DNA of 64,000 nt from Isoetes taiwanensis (lineage: Eukaryota; Streptophyta; Lycopodiopsida; Isoetales; Isoetaceae). Shown piece after piece: positions 1 to 9,699 of this stretch. The DNA lies in the NCBI GenBank assembly GCA_021234155.1, contig JAJEKV010000167.1, forward strand, positions 560,145 to 624,144, written 5' to 3'. Within the stretch, counting starts at the first letter, position 1. Every line of letters starts with the position of its first letter. Position numbers and translations under genes: made by a program. Below the pieces are notes generated by a model that was not told the origin of the DNA, made no database searches, and saw nothing but the letters and a program-made list of their open reading frames with translations.

Positions 1-2
1 GA

Positions 3-215
3 TACCAAACCATATAAAGCTAGGGAAAAACAAGTCCAATATCACTGCTGCTAAATTTTTGAAAAAAGGTTAGTTTAAGCAATGTGAGCACTCTGGAAGA
101 AAAATAGACTAAACTACGAAAAACTCCATGCCTAATATTATGCCTAAAGCCTATAACATAGGATCCATGCAAGTCTACCACAAGATAACATTTCCATGAG
201 AAAAACAAGCGATAA
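3..215 (+). repeat. Dispersed repeat pair, left copy (blocks A then B)
   Basis: Block A (about 3-100) resembles 3115-3215: both carry a run like AACCATATA, then GCTGCTAAAT, then AAAAGGTTAGTT. Block B (about 125-215) resembles 2985-3060: both carry TTTCCATGAGAAAA and a nearby ATTATGC..AAA..CATAAC pattern. The block order is A-B here and B-A in the right copy, so this is not a simple direct repeat. Confidence 0.55.
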
Positions 216-654
216 AAGAATTGACGGGGCACATTGGTGTTCAAGAAAAACATGCAAAATGTCGATGGACTATCTATAACACATATAAATGCATCATGAA
301 CTAAACATATCACACTCATATAACAAATATTGATGCAATATGAAACATGAAATAGAAAGCGGTCATCCATGTCATAATATACATGCTCGAAATAATACGC
401 CCGACAAACCATAAAGAACGCGCATGCATAACCTGCTGCCACATTTTTGCAGCACAGAAGAGCAATGCACACAATTTGCACATCCTTGTCTAACTTTTGA
501 CTAATGCATGTGTGCAAGACCTAGAAGCTTAAAGACTCCCATCTTTGAAGATCACAAGTTGACACCTTTGTTGAAGAACCAAGAGAAGGACATTCATTGG
601 ATATCATAGAAATGTAGCAAGGAGGATAAGATTCAAGCAAGTGTAGTTGAGTTT

Positions 655-704
655 GAAGTTTGGAAGACCCCTCAAGATTGAAGTTTGGAAGACCCCTCAA
701 GATT
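655..704 (+). repeat. Perfect 25-bp tandem duplication
   Basis: The 25-bp unit starting GAAGTTTGGAAGACCCC occurs twice without a break (655-679 and 680-704). It is identical in both copies, so the duplication is recent or was made by slippage. Confidence 0.9.
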
Positions 705-1084
705 CTTTGGTATATGGCTAGTTCCAAGTCATTTTGGCATAAATTCTATTTCCCAAGGCTTAATACATGACCCTACCATCTCAATCCCATCCATAAACAC
801 CATACATGCTTCATAACTCATATTTTCATGCCTCACCATCATTTTCCCTAACCCAAGTTGGCAAAGAGTCCCTTTTCTAGTCAAAACACACCATACATGC
901 ATCACACACCCATCATACATAAATTGCCTTTGAAAAAAGCAAAAACTCCCACCAAATTTGGTTATTTCCATGGTCTAAGATCATCTTCTCTCTCTAAAAG
1001 CTAAGCTAGAAAGAGAAAGTGCACATTTTCTTCAAACAAGTATGGAGAGAAAAATATCCAAGTTATTGCATAAAAGATCTATTG

Positions 1085-1345
1085 TCATGTGCAGCCAAAT
1101 TGTCCACATCATCCTCAAAAATGCCAAATACCATCCATATCATCACCCAAGCACATCCATGTCATCATATACATGTCACCTACCACAAAACGTTTTTTCA
1201 AAAAATTTGACCTAAGTAAAGTCATTTTGATACCCTAGGTGACATCTCATCATCCCACGGTCACATCATCCCCAAGTGCTTCCACATCATCATACACATG
1301 TCATCCTTTTCGTAAAAAGTTTTGACTAGAAAAAAGTCATTTTGC
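1085..1345 (+). repeat. Degenerate tandem repeat, about 130-bp unit
   Basis: Two units share CATCATC-rich text, a segment like ACATCATCATACACATGTCA, an A/T-rich AAAA.GTTTT stretch, and then AAAGTCATTTTG. They are diverged and may extend to about 1430. Confidence 0.5.
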
Positions 1346-1504
1346 CACCTTACTTGACACATCATCACTTCATAATGCCATGTCACCACCCATTTGCCAA
1401 ATCACCCCACCAACTTGCCACATCATCAAATTTCACTTGGATTTTTTAGCCAAAAAATAAATGCTCTTTTTTGCAAAAAGATTCTTCTATCCTGTAGAGC
1501 ATCA

Positions 1505-1978
1505 AAAAAGATTCCTTGTGAAAAAAAAGAATATTTGAAAAAGGCCCCATATTGACCTTCAATTTTCACTTCTTGAGATTCGTGCTAAATATGAAAAAAA
1601 AAATCCTATCTACCCCTCCCCCCCCCCCCCCCACCCCCCGGCCTAATCACTCATCCCATCCAGGTCTTCCCCGCCATTGGTGCCTCCGGGCATATGGGTG
1701 ACAACAACGCCGACACACCACGGGGAGATACCACGGCTAATGTTAAAAAATGTTTCCTTGTGAAAAAAAAATTTTTGGAAAAGACCCTATATTGGCCTTC
1801 ATTTTTCACTTCTTGGGATTCGTGCCCAAAAAAAAAAAAAAAAAAAAACAAAATCCTATCTACAACCCCCACCCCCACAATCACTCATCCCATCCGGTCT
1901 CCCCTCCACACGTGGTGCCTCCGGGCATGTGGGTAACGGCCGGCCGATTACCACGGGAGACATCACGGCTAATGTTAA
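1505..1978 (+). repeat. Tandem duplication of about 240 bp
   Basis: Copy 1 (about 1509-1744) and copy 2 (about 1750-1977) align end to end. Shared landmarks are TTCCTTGTGAAAAAAAA, CACTTCTTG.GATTCGTGC, AATCCTATCTAC, TCACTCATCCCATCC, GGTGCCTCCGGGCAT.TGGGT and ACGGCTAATGTTAA. Copy 1 has a C run where copy 2 has an A run followed by C-rich sequence. Confidence 0.8.
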
Positions 1979-2984
1979 TAGCCATGTCAGAGTCTACATT
2001 TTATACCCAAGCTTCCTTTTCTAAAAATGCCTGTGGGATATTGTGCTCGAGATATTAAGAACCCTAAAAAAAGATTCACGCCAGGATCTGGATTTTCTGA
2101 TCGATTCAACAACCTAATCATAGCTAATACCTCCTGGATTGGCCTATTTCATGCCAAGAAACATGATCAGAAGAAAAAGACAAGAAAATTAAACCGGATT
2201 GGCCAAGAACATGCCAGAAACATGAGATAAAGAAAGGGTGTTGTCTCAGAGTTTTCGAGGGCTTTGGGCAAGAGAATCGACCTGTAGCCGGATTGATCTT
2301 CCTCTGCTCTCGCAATCTCATTCTACAAATACTATCCTGCTGCTCTTGCAAAAAAGCACAGTTTTTCAGCTGGAAAATTGTGATAAACCTTTAGAGCATA
2401 ATTTCTCAAAAAAATTGATGCACATTGCTTGCAGGCAGAGCTGTCAGGAGTTGTCAGAAGTCAAAAAAGATCACTAGAACTCGATTTACCAAAATTTGCT
2501 TGTTGTTTTTGCATTGTAACAGTCTTTGTGCAAAAAATCCAAATTTCTAGGCATTCTAACATGTTTTTTTTTGTCAAAAAACTTGTTAATCCTTGTGTTC
2601 AGACCTTGTGGTAAAAGTTAAAAAGGACTCATACTTTTTGATCTGCAAAATTTAGCTTGCTGCCAGGGACATTGACCAAGTTTTGACTTGGTCCGGATTG
2701 CAAAATTGAGAGAGCTTTACAAATCTTCTAGCATCAAACTTTTGGCCATAGATTCTTTGAGTGTCAGAGCAACGTTTTGAATTGGAATCATATCAAAATT
2801 CGAGTCAGTTTGCAAATGGCATCAATTTTGCTAAGGCCACCTTTTTCTAGTTTTGGAAAAGCAATGCTAACTCTTTGTTTGGGCTCCCTTTTTGCAATTT
2901 TCTTGCTCAGAATGGTTGCCTAAAGCAACCTGGTTCTAAGCCATTGAGGTTGAAGATTTGCCGGGAGCACCTTCAACATAACCC

Positions 2985-3215
2985 CATGCTCGAGATTATG
3001 CATAAAGTGCATAACCTACATGTCTACCATAAGTTATAGTTTCCATGAGAAAACAAGCATACTGGAGCTTTAAAAATATGCATCACACCAAAACTCAAAA
3101 TATAGAAAACTAGAAAAGCAAACCATATAGAACTAGGGGAAAAAGACCAACATCATCGCTGCTAAATAGATGAAAAAGGTTAGTTCCAGCAATGATCACG
3201 CTGGCAAAAAAACAA
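2985..3215 (+). repeat. Dispersed repeat pair, right copy (blocks B then A)
   Basis: Right partner of 3-215 with the two blocks in swapped order. The similarity is diverged (many substitutions and small indels) but easy to follow by eye over about 100 bp per block. Confidence 0.55.
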
Positions 3216-4121
3216 ATTAACCTAAGAAAATAAGACGAATACGTACCACGTATTGTGAGAATCTAAAATGAATAAGCGGAAGGGGGAAGGCGTCCGTCAA
3301 ATTCAAACCAGGAAACCAACAAGGCGAATCAAGAACTATACAATCCCAAACCGACAAACCAAAAAGCAAACCACGAAAAATACAAGCAACAAGAAAAGAA
3401 AACATATCAAACTAGACCTAGAGAAGAACATCACAAACAACAAACTAACATCTATAAAAACAGATATAATCAAGCAAATAAGCTAAGGGGCCAAAGCCAA
3501 ACATGGTCCTAGGGTAAAGATAATCGACGAAGTCCATGGGCATGGCAAAGTGGAAAAAGGAGAAGAATATATCAATGGCTATAGTAAAAGAAAGCAAGAA
3601 AATCAAATGAAAATAGGCAATAAACATAAATACATATCCATGCATAATCATTATCTTATCACTTTTCAAAGTTGATACAGAACATCAAAACCAACAGCCT
3701 ACATCATGCAAAATGCAAAAGATAAGTGGAGGAAAAAAGAACCTAGATCACGAAGAAAGTTGTGCATATCTAAAAATCATGTCATTGTCAAGCCCTATCG
3801 GAATCGCATGCCTTGAAATCTGGATCAGGAAGAAAGCTGCGTCCATCTGAAATGCAAGTCATTGTCAAGCTGTGTTGGAATCGCACTCTTTAAAATCTGC
3901 AAGAAAATGAGAGCAGCCGCCATCTGATACTGAATATAATAACCTAGAAAACAACAACGGTTAACCAGCAGACAACTATCCATGCAACCACACTATCAAT
4001 TAATCAAGCATCTATAATCCAAAAAATTACAAACTTATGAGAACCTGAGGAAAAAAAAACAAAGAAACCAAAAAATCAAAAAGCAAGAAAAAAGCGATTG
4101 AAATTTACTCCCCTATTGTGC

Positions 4122-4620
4122 TTGCCAAAATGCTTTTGACCATATCTCTTGTTTAGAGTATCGGATTCACGCAATTCTTGGATAATTGAAAAGCTTATCC
4201 AGATAGCTTTCAAAAAATTAAGATTGGAGCATATTGGACGTCATAAAGGCTGTGAAAAGGGCAGATCCACGATTTTAGCCAAAAAGCGCTCAGCAAAATG
4301 CTTTTTCTGGTATCTCCTTTCGAGAATATCGGATTCAGGCAATTTTTGGAGAAATAGAAAGCTTATCCAGGGAGCTTTCTAAACATGTGGAAATCAAAGA
4401 ATTTGGACAGTAGAAAGGCTATGAAAAATGCAGATGAATGATTTTGGCTAGAAAAAGCTTGGCGGAATGTTTTTTCGCATATCTCCCTCCCAGAATATCG
4501 GATTCAGGTGTGATTTACCTTATTGAATGAGCTTTCCAATGATATAAAATTCGACTATGATTGGAGTAAAAGACCTGTGAAAAAATCCGATTAAAAATTT
4601 TGGCCAGATTCAGGGAAAAA
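4122..4620 (+). repeat. Three diverged tandem copies, 169-bp unit
   Basis: Copies begin near 4122, 4291 and 4461. Each has an AAATGCTTTT-like start, then ATATCTC, then a conserved ATCGGATTCA, a GCTTTC motif and a CTGTGAAAA-like motif, and ends in a TTTTGGCC/TTTTAGCC motif. No coding capacity was recognised. Such repeats are common in untranslated parts of plant LTR elements, but no LTRs were identified here. Confidence 0.6.
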
Positions 4621-4728
4621 AAGCCTGAAGAAAAGCTTGAACAGATTTAATGCTAAAAAAAAAAAGGCAACAAAACAGAAAGGATATAACTAGGAAAACT
4701 AAGAATAAACTAAGGGTAAGCAGAAAAG

Positions 4729-4773
4729 AAGTGAAGTGGTGTTTCATTGAGTTGAATGAATGAGTATAATGAC
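4729..4773 (+). repeat. Left member of a 45-bp repeat flanking the DIRS/copia cluster
   Basis: AAGTGAAGTGGTGTTTCATT and the following GAGTTGAATGAA match 9652-9697 with a few substitutions. The pair is about 4.9 kb apart and brackets the DIRS-like and copia remnants. It could be the edges of a larger dead element or two unrelated copies of one repeat. Confidence 0.5.
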
Positions 4774-5505
4774 CCACAGGAGAACACAAAAAATGAGCTC
4801 CAAATGAGTAATAATAATAAGATAATTCTTGATAGTCCAGACAACCCGAGTTAAGCACCAATCGCCTTATTCCAAGCAAAACATGGCGGAAGATCTCCAG
4901 ATGGAACCACTACCCTCAAACCCGCAAACTCGACCCCCACACCTGTGACGCCCGCTTGGGAACTGCTCCGGGCTCGTCGCTCTGAGAGAACCAACAAAGG
5001 ATGGTCGTACACCGCTGCAAACAAACAGATCACATGGAAGGTTAAAGCAAGACAAGAGGCTAGAAGCCCTTACAGGCCAAGCATCAGAATGCCAACTGAA
5101 TTAAAAATACATGAGCAAGACGAAGAAAGGTTTAGGCTCGACCGCGGGGGTCATGCCCTAGATACCCTCTACAAGCGACAAGTGCTACGCTGGGAAATTG
5201 CAGAGGCCACCAACCACGAAGATAAAGAAGAGAAGAGTCGATCCAGCCCTCACTAAGTGGAACGAAAAGAGACCAACAGATGTCAAGGTGAGCCGATGCT
5301 AGGTGACAAGGCTCAAAGGAGGGAGGGGGGGAAACTCTAGAACAAACAAAATTCAGCTCAGAGAAAACATCGATGAGGAATGCTAGCACGCAATAGGGTT
5401 ATATAGTAAGCAGAGCTAAAGAAAGCCCGCGCTATAGAAGGCTCAGGCTATAGATGGATTTGACATCAAAAATGGTGTGATGCTAAAACAGGCGTTCCTT
5501 TCCCC

Positions 5506-5560
5506 AGAATGATGGTTCTCTTCTATATAAGAAGCATTCTAGAGAAAGGTCCTTTGCAAA
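5506..5560 (+). repeat. Putative DIRS terminal repeat, recombinase-side copy
   Basis: Shares AGAATGATGGTTCT (5506-5519), then GCATTCT.G.GAAAGGTCCT.TGCA, with 8614-8676. Inside it, AGAATG and CATTCT form an inverted pair that could fold into a hairpin. It lies just past the end of the recombinase frame. Confidence 0.5.
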
Positions 5561-6640
5561 GCAACACTATCCGACACAAAGAGGAATCTACCTCCTCCAA
5601 TCGCAGGCCGAGACTGCGAGAGATAGTAAGGCACTCATCGATACTAGGCAAAACGTAATGAGAATGAGATGAAGTAGAACGCCAACGGCCATAGGAGCGA
5701 ACCACATCGTAAGAGACCGCAACGCAAGCCGTCGTGCCCCCCCCACCACATACATCCCGCATGAGTTCCAAAAAGATGGGGAGCTAGTCCAATGTGACGC
5801 AAGCACTCGAACCACAAAGATCGAGCTGTGGAATAAGAAAAGGCACGATGAGAGGATAAAGAGGATCAAAACAATGGCCCACCCTCAGGAGGATCAATGA
5901 CCTGGAAAGAGCAAGCAAAGAACAAGCGTTGCAAAAGGTGAACAGGGCAAAATGTCAAATCAGTACGGGCAATTAACACCTCCTGATCGGCCGCAATCTA
6001 GTCACATTTAGACTTCTGGATTGCCACGCAGAGATGGTCCCAAAAAAAGGTCAGATCCTGTCAACTCAATTGGAGGGTCTCGGAGATACAGAGAAAACCG
6101 ACAAAACATAAGGCGACCAAGGAGGCTTTCATCAAATCTCGTCCCTCGACATGGGTTGGGGCAAAAGATAAAATAACCATACGGACATGAGCAACAGTGA
6201 GGGGCAACCAAGCCCGAGGTGTAGGCCAAAGCCGGGAGCAGACTGGCGGACCAAGGACAGCAAATGATCCAAGCAGGGAGAAGGGGCATTAATCAAACTG
6301 TGAAAAAAAAAAGATGGCAGCAAATACACTACCCACTGAGGATAGGCCTTGGCGGAAAGACACTAAAGAGGCGAAGAATGCTGTAACTTGGATGGAAGAA
6401 GCAGGAAGGAAAGGAACACCTTGCGATATGCACCAAGACCGAAACTGCCACCAAGAGAGGCATACACAAGTAGGGTAGAAGCAGCAAGCACGAGATTGCA
6501 GGATGGACGTGAGGATAGGAGCCACGAAATCATGAGAGACTGCCGAATAATGTGGCAAAACATCTGAAAACACAACAGAACAACAGAATCAGAACGAAGC
6601 TCGAGAAAATTCATGAAAGAATAATGCATCTACAACAAAT
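5523..6640 (-). pseudogene. DIRS-type tyrosine recombinase (broken)
   Basis: The enzyme would integrate the circular DNA copy of a DIRS element. The core-binding region is readable at 6573-6289, with a W..FRSWC..QG motif followed by LPASS. The catalytic domain starts near 6130, where a frame reads ALCFVGFLCISETLQLS; the box I arginine expected in this GLRISE-like motif is Cys (codon at 6088-6090). A KSKCDQIAADQE segment and a CPVHLL segment follow, as in the family. Box II is at 5771-5655: the expected H-x-x-R reads R-D-V-C, then comes GGGGTTA and the hallmark GRWRS, and the tyrosine nucleophile survives in SHSHYVLP (codon 5655-5657). Three of the four key residues are therefore lost, and a TGA replaces an expected Trp at about 6061. 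At least three frames are needed to read it through. Confidence 0.72.
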
Positions 6641-8555
6641 GGTTGCCAGAAGTTCATGTCAGAACTGACCAACAGCCACCAAGCAATGGAAGGCCATGAA
6701 AAGACGACCAACGTCATGCGAGCATGGCAGAGGCGAGCATGGTGCAAAATAGCAGGGACCAAGGAGGCAGGAGGGAAGAAAACATTGTTGAACAAGTGCC
6801 AATTGTAGAAAAAAGCATCAGGGGGAATCCGAAAAAGGTAATCTTTGGTGTTGAACACAGGGACTAAAGCATTAGACGGGCTAGCAAAGCGGTTGATATG
6901 GTGAGGGGCCTACTGAGATTCAATCAAGCTAAAAGCCTTAGAAGAAAGAGAGAACTCATCAAATTTGCAAATCTTACATAAATAGTCGGCCCACTCATTT
7001 TCCAATTGGGGAACCCACAACAGTTCGAGCCGAATTTTCTGGTGATAATAAAAAATGAATAGCTCGACTAAAAGCAAATGGAGAACTGGAGACAGGGAAC
7101 CACCCTTCTGCAACAGGAATGCGAGATTCTGGTTATCGCCACGAGCAACCACAACTGTGTTAAATTAGAAGGCTAGCAAAGTGCTGCAACAACTAAAGCA
7201 GAGCAAATAACTCACGCCATGTAGAGGACTGAAGATGCTTGGGTCCGATAAAAAGCCATGAAAGGAGAGAACTAGCATACCGGGGATAGATAGCCAACCA
7301 CTCCAAGCCTCATTGCTAACATAAAAAAATGAGGGTGACTTTAGTGAGGAGAGGAGGCCAAAGAGTGAACACAATGGTCTGCCAAAGAGATAGCTCGTGA
7401 CGTGAAAGGGAGGAAAGCTGAAAAGGAGTATCCCAAAGTTCGGAGCAACGGAGATCAGAGCGAAGACCTGAAGTTAAGGCAGCACAAAGGTGACCAAACA
7501 CTGGACATAAGGACTGAATGAAATCGAGAAAGCGGGCAACCAAGCGGGGGGAGACCACAGAAGCAGCAAGCAGGCCAGAACATAGAAATAATGTGCGGGA
7601 CTTCTTAAGGGCCGAGATGCGGAACAAACCATTGTGTGAATCAACTATGAAACCTAAGAAGATAATGCGATGAGAAATGCGAAAGCGACACTTTTTTCCA
7701 AGTGAGAAGAAAACCGGCTTGCTATAAGTCAGAAATGACCTGGACTTGAAGGGATTCGGGCAAGGAGCTACATAGAAAAATGATATCATCAACATACAGG
7801 GAGCAACAGATATCTTAGGCACGCCAGCGGCGAATAAACTGCCGAATGAGTTTAATAAACACAAATAGAGCAGAGACAAGTCCAAAGGGAAGAAGATTGA
7901 AGCGAAAAGTTGGCCGTCTAGCAAAAAACCTAGAAGGGAACGGTGAGGTGGCCAAATGGAGACATGATGATAACCAGATTTCAAGTCTAGAGTAAAAAGG
8001 AATCCTCGAGTTGGCAAAGATGAGAGAGCAAGTCCAACGATTCATAGCGAAAAGGAGGCACATATAAAAAGGAGTTCAAGACACGCAAATCCAAGATAAG
8101 ACGCCATTTTTCTTGACCTTTAGGGACTACCCCTAACGCAAAACAGAAGAATGGGCAAGAAGGCACAAGGGAGGCGGCACCGGTATGAAGGAGTTCAGAG
8201 ACAGCAGAACGAGCAAAGTCAAGCTGGGTGAACAAGGACGAATGATTTTTTGCAAGAAAGGGGGCGACATGGGTTGGATGAGCCAAGGCAAACGGTAACC
8301 AAGTTGGATCCAGTTGAGCACTTGCTAGGAGGAACCAAACGACTGCCAAAAAGGCAAAGCGGACAGGAGGCGATTGAGGACGCAGGTAGATGAAGTAACC
8401 GAGACAGCTAGGATGGGATCAATGCCCAGATGAGGAATGAAGGAGGAAAAAGGAGTGCAATCTAAAACAACAACAAACCATATAAGAGTACAAGATACCA
8501 CAACCAAATCCACAAAAGGAGCAGATTTGAAGACAACCTCACGATGCCCGCACAT
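6640..8555 (-). pseudogene. DIRS-type reverse transcriptase and RNase H (broken)
   Basis: The N-terminal part reads LPFWQSFG and then VVPKGQEKWRLILDLRVLNSF (shown to 20: VVPKGQEKWRLILDLRVLNS), the usual RT finger motif. Next come FTLDLKSGYHHVSI and, after a frameshift, the catalytic YVDD at 7785-7796 in the context CSLYVDDIIFLC. FLGFIVDS followed by FRIS..K, and the VSPRLVARFLDFIQSL and WDTPFQLSS segments, match the DIRS RT thumb rather than gypsy. RNase H is seen as RGDNQNLAFLLQKGGS and LLWVPQLENEWADYL near 7150-6980. The motif W-G-P..I-R-F-A-S, typical of DIRS and related elements, reads Q-stop-APHHINRFAS near 6910, so the Trp has become TAG. DAFFYNW and WPSIAWW follow. There are several frameshifts and two or more stops. 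Confidence 0.75.
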
Positions 8556-8613
8556 TCATATTAGAAAAGAAATGGGAAGAATGCCCTGAGCCAAAAAAGG
8601 TGTAAGTTTCACA

Positions 8614-8676
8614 AGAATGATGGTTCTATTCATGCTGATTAAAACCATTGCATTCTTGGGAAAGGTCCTATGCACA
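8614..8676 (+). repeat. Putative DIRS terminal repeat, RT-side copy
   Basis: Partner of 5506-5560. AGAATGATGGTT and AACCATTGCATTCT within it are near-perfect inverted arms. It starts immediately after the last codon of the copia RNase H remnant (minus strand), which suggests a nested insertion. An alternative is that it is the 3' untranslated part of the copia element. Confidence 0.5.
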
Positions 8677-8905
8677 AAACATTTGCTTCTTAAGTTCAAG
8701 AAACCTATTCTCAGACAAGACCTTGGTTAATATATCTGCTAATTGACTTGATGTGTTAACATATATCAATCTGACCTGACCTTTTGCAACTGCCTCCCTA
8801 ATAAATGCATTTCCAGTTCTATATGCTTAGCTCTTTCATGGAATACAGGATCCTTTGACATTGCAATGCAACTGGTACTATCACATAACATAGTTGAAGC
8901 ATGAG
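8668..8905 (-). pseudogene. Ty1/copia RNase H C-terminal remnant
   Basis: On the minus strand one frame reads LCDSTSCIAMSKDPVFHERA and then KHIELEMH. After a one-base frameshift it continues as FIREAVAKGQVRLIYVNTSS, QLADILTKVLS and a stop at about 8668. This is the classic C-terminus of copia Pol (CDNQSAI..NPVFHxRTKHIE, ADxxTK). Only the last part of RNase H is left; no integrase, RT or LTR was recognised next to it. Confidence 0.85.
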
Positions 8906-9087
8906 GTTGAACAGTGCTATAATTATCCCTGCAAAAGGCATCTGTTGAAAAGAACGCATAATTAGCAACATATAAACTGATGGTTATCTAGTGACTCTAC
9001 ATCATGAAAAAATTACAACTAGTTCCAGGGAGTGATACTGAAAAGCGATTTTATAGAAGATGCAGCACATTGATGGTAAAACTTATT

Positions 9088-9350
9088 TCCATATGCCAAT
9101 AGCCTGCAATGCCAACTGGAAAGAAACAAAATGCCGCAATTGCATAAGCCACCTTTGCGCCTCTCCACATGGGGACATAAGCATGTTTAAGAGTAGAAGG
9201 CATGGTTCCCTAAAATATATAGTTTAAGTTATCAAAATACAATTTAACGCAAACTTGTATTTGCATTTAGAGGCCACAATTTAGCAATGGAAATACAATT
9301 CCAAGCGCGTTAAATATGGAAAAAGCTGTTGCTGCTGACGATTCGAGGTT
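9088..9350 (-). pseudogene. LHT-type amino acid transporter gene fragment (pseudogene)
   Basis: Two exon pieces on the minus strand match plant lysine/histidine-type amino acid permeases, which are proton-coupled importers in the plasma membrane. The first (about 9350-9255) reads AFSIFNALGIVFPLLNCGL, then a TAA stop, then MQIQ. The second (9209-9088) reads [20 protein letters not shown] followed by the membrane segment [18 protein letters not shown]. They are joined by a 45-bp GT..AG intron (9254-9210) at the place where LHT genes split EIQ from TxPS. The stop, a missing base in the codon after GYW and a damaged donor after it show it is dead. The retained intron means it did not arise by retroposition; duplication or capture by a transposon would fit. 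The rest of the gene was not found nearby. Confidence 0.65.
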
Positions 9351-9651
9351 CCCTCCTTTGCATCTTCAATCAACATAAACATGTCATAACTTTCTAATAT
9401 ATATTCAACCTTCTACAATGGTATTGTGCCGAATATATTTGCAACCAATATATCATATAACCATTGAACCTTAATGGTATAATGCCAAGCTCTAGGAAAC
9501 AATGTCCTTAAAGTCCAAGTTCATTTGTATAGGTTTTTCTTCATACAGCTTCATGCAACTGTGAACCTCAAGATATGTACTGACCCTGATTATGCAGATG
9601 CTGCAAGTTCTGATATACATGACAATATTTATCATTCCCCCTTCATGTAAT

Positions 9652-9697
9652 AAGTGAAGTAGTGTTCCATTGAGCTGAATGAAAACGAGTACAAATG
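9652..9697 (+). repeat. Right member of the 45-bp repeat pair
   Basis: Matches 4729-4773 (AAGTGAAGT.GTGTT.CATTG and AG.TGAATGAA are shared). See the left member for interpretation. Confidence 0.5.
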
Positions 9698-9699
9698 AT

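Larger units (their letters stand above)
1..3260. other. AT-rich noncoding stretch with degenerate repeats
   Basis: No conserved protein was recognised in any frame. The reading frames are short and unlike known families. The stretch holds the repeats listed separately at 3-215/2985-3215, 655-704, 1085-1345 and 1505-1978, plus a run of C at about 1618-1640 and a run of A at about 1828-1848. It looks like decayed repeat DNA. Confidence 0.5.
5506..8676 (-). mobile_element. Decayed DIRS-like tyrosine-recombinase retrotransposon
   Basis: Read on the minus strand, the order is reverse transcriptase (about 8430-7330), RNase H (about 7330-6640) and tyrosine recombinase (about 6630-5590), which is the DIRS order. 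The order and the recombinase separate it from Ty3/gypsy, Ty1/copia and caulimovirus-like elements, which carry either a DDE integrase or none. A related segment of about 55-63 bp sits at both ends (5506-5560 and 8614-8676, same orientation) and may be the terminal repeat. No gag or methyltransferase frame was found. Frameshifts and nonsense codons run throughout, so the copy is dead. DIRS elements are well known from animals, fungi, Dictyostelium and the green alga Volvox; I do not know of a well-described land-plant family. The domain assignment is strong; the exact ends are inferred. Confidence 0.75.

Noticed and set aside
7316-8017. A gypsy or caulimovirus-like polymerase
   Set aside because: The RT core alone is compatible, but the downstream tyrosine recombinase, the W-G-P..RFAS motif and the lack of protease and integrase favour DIRS.
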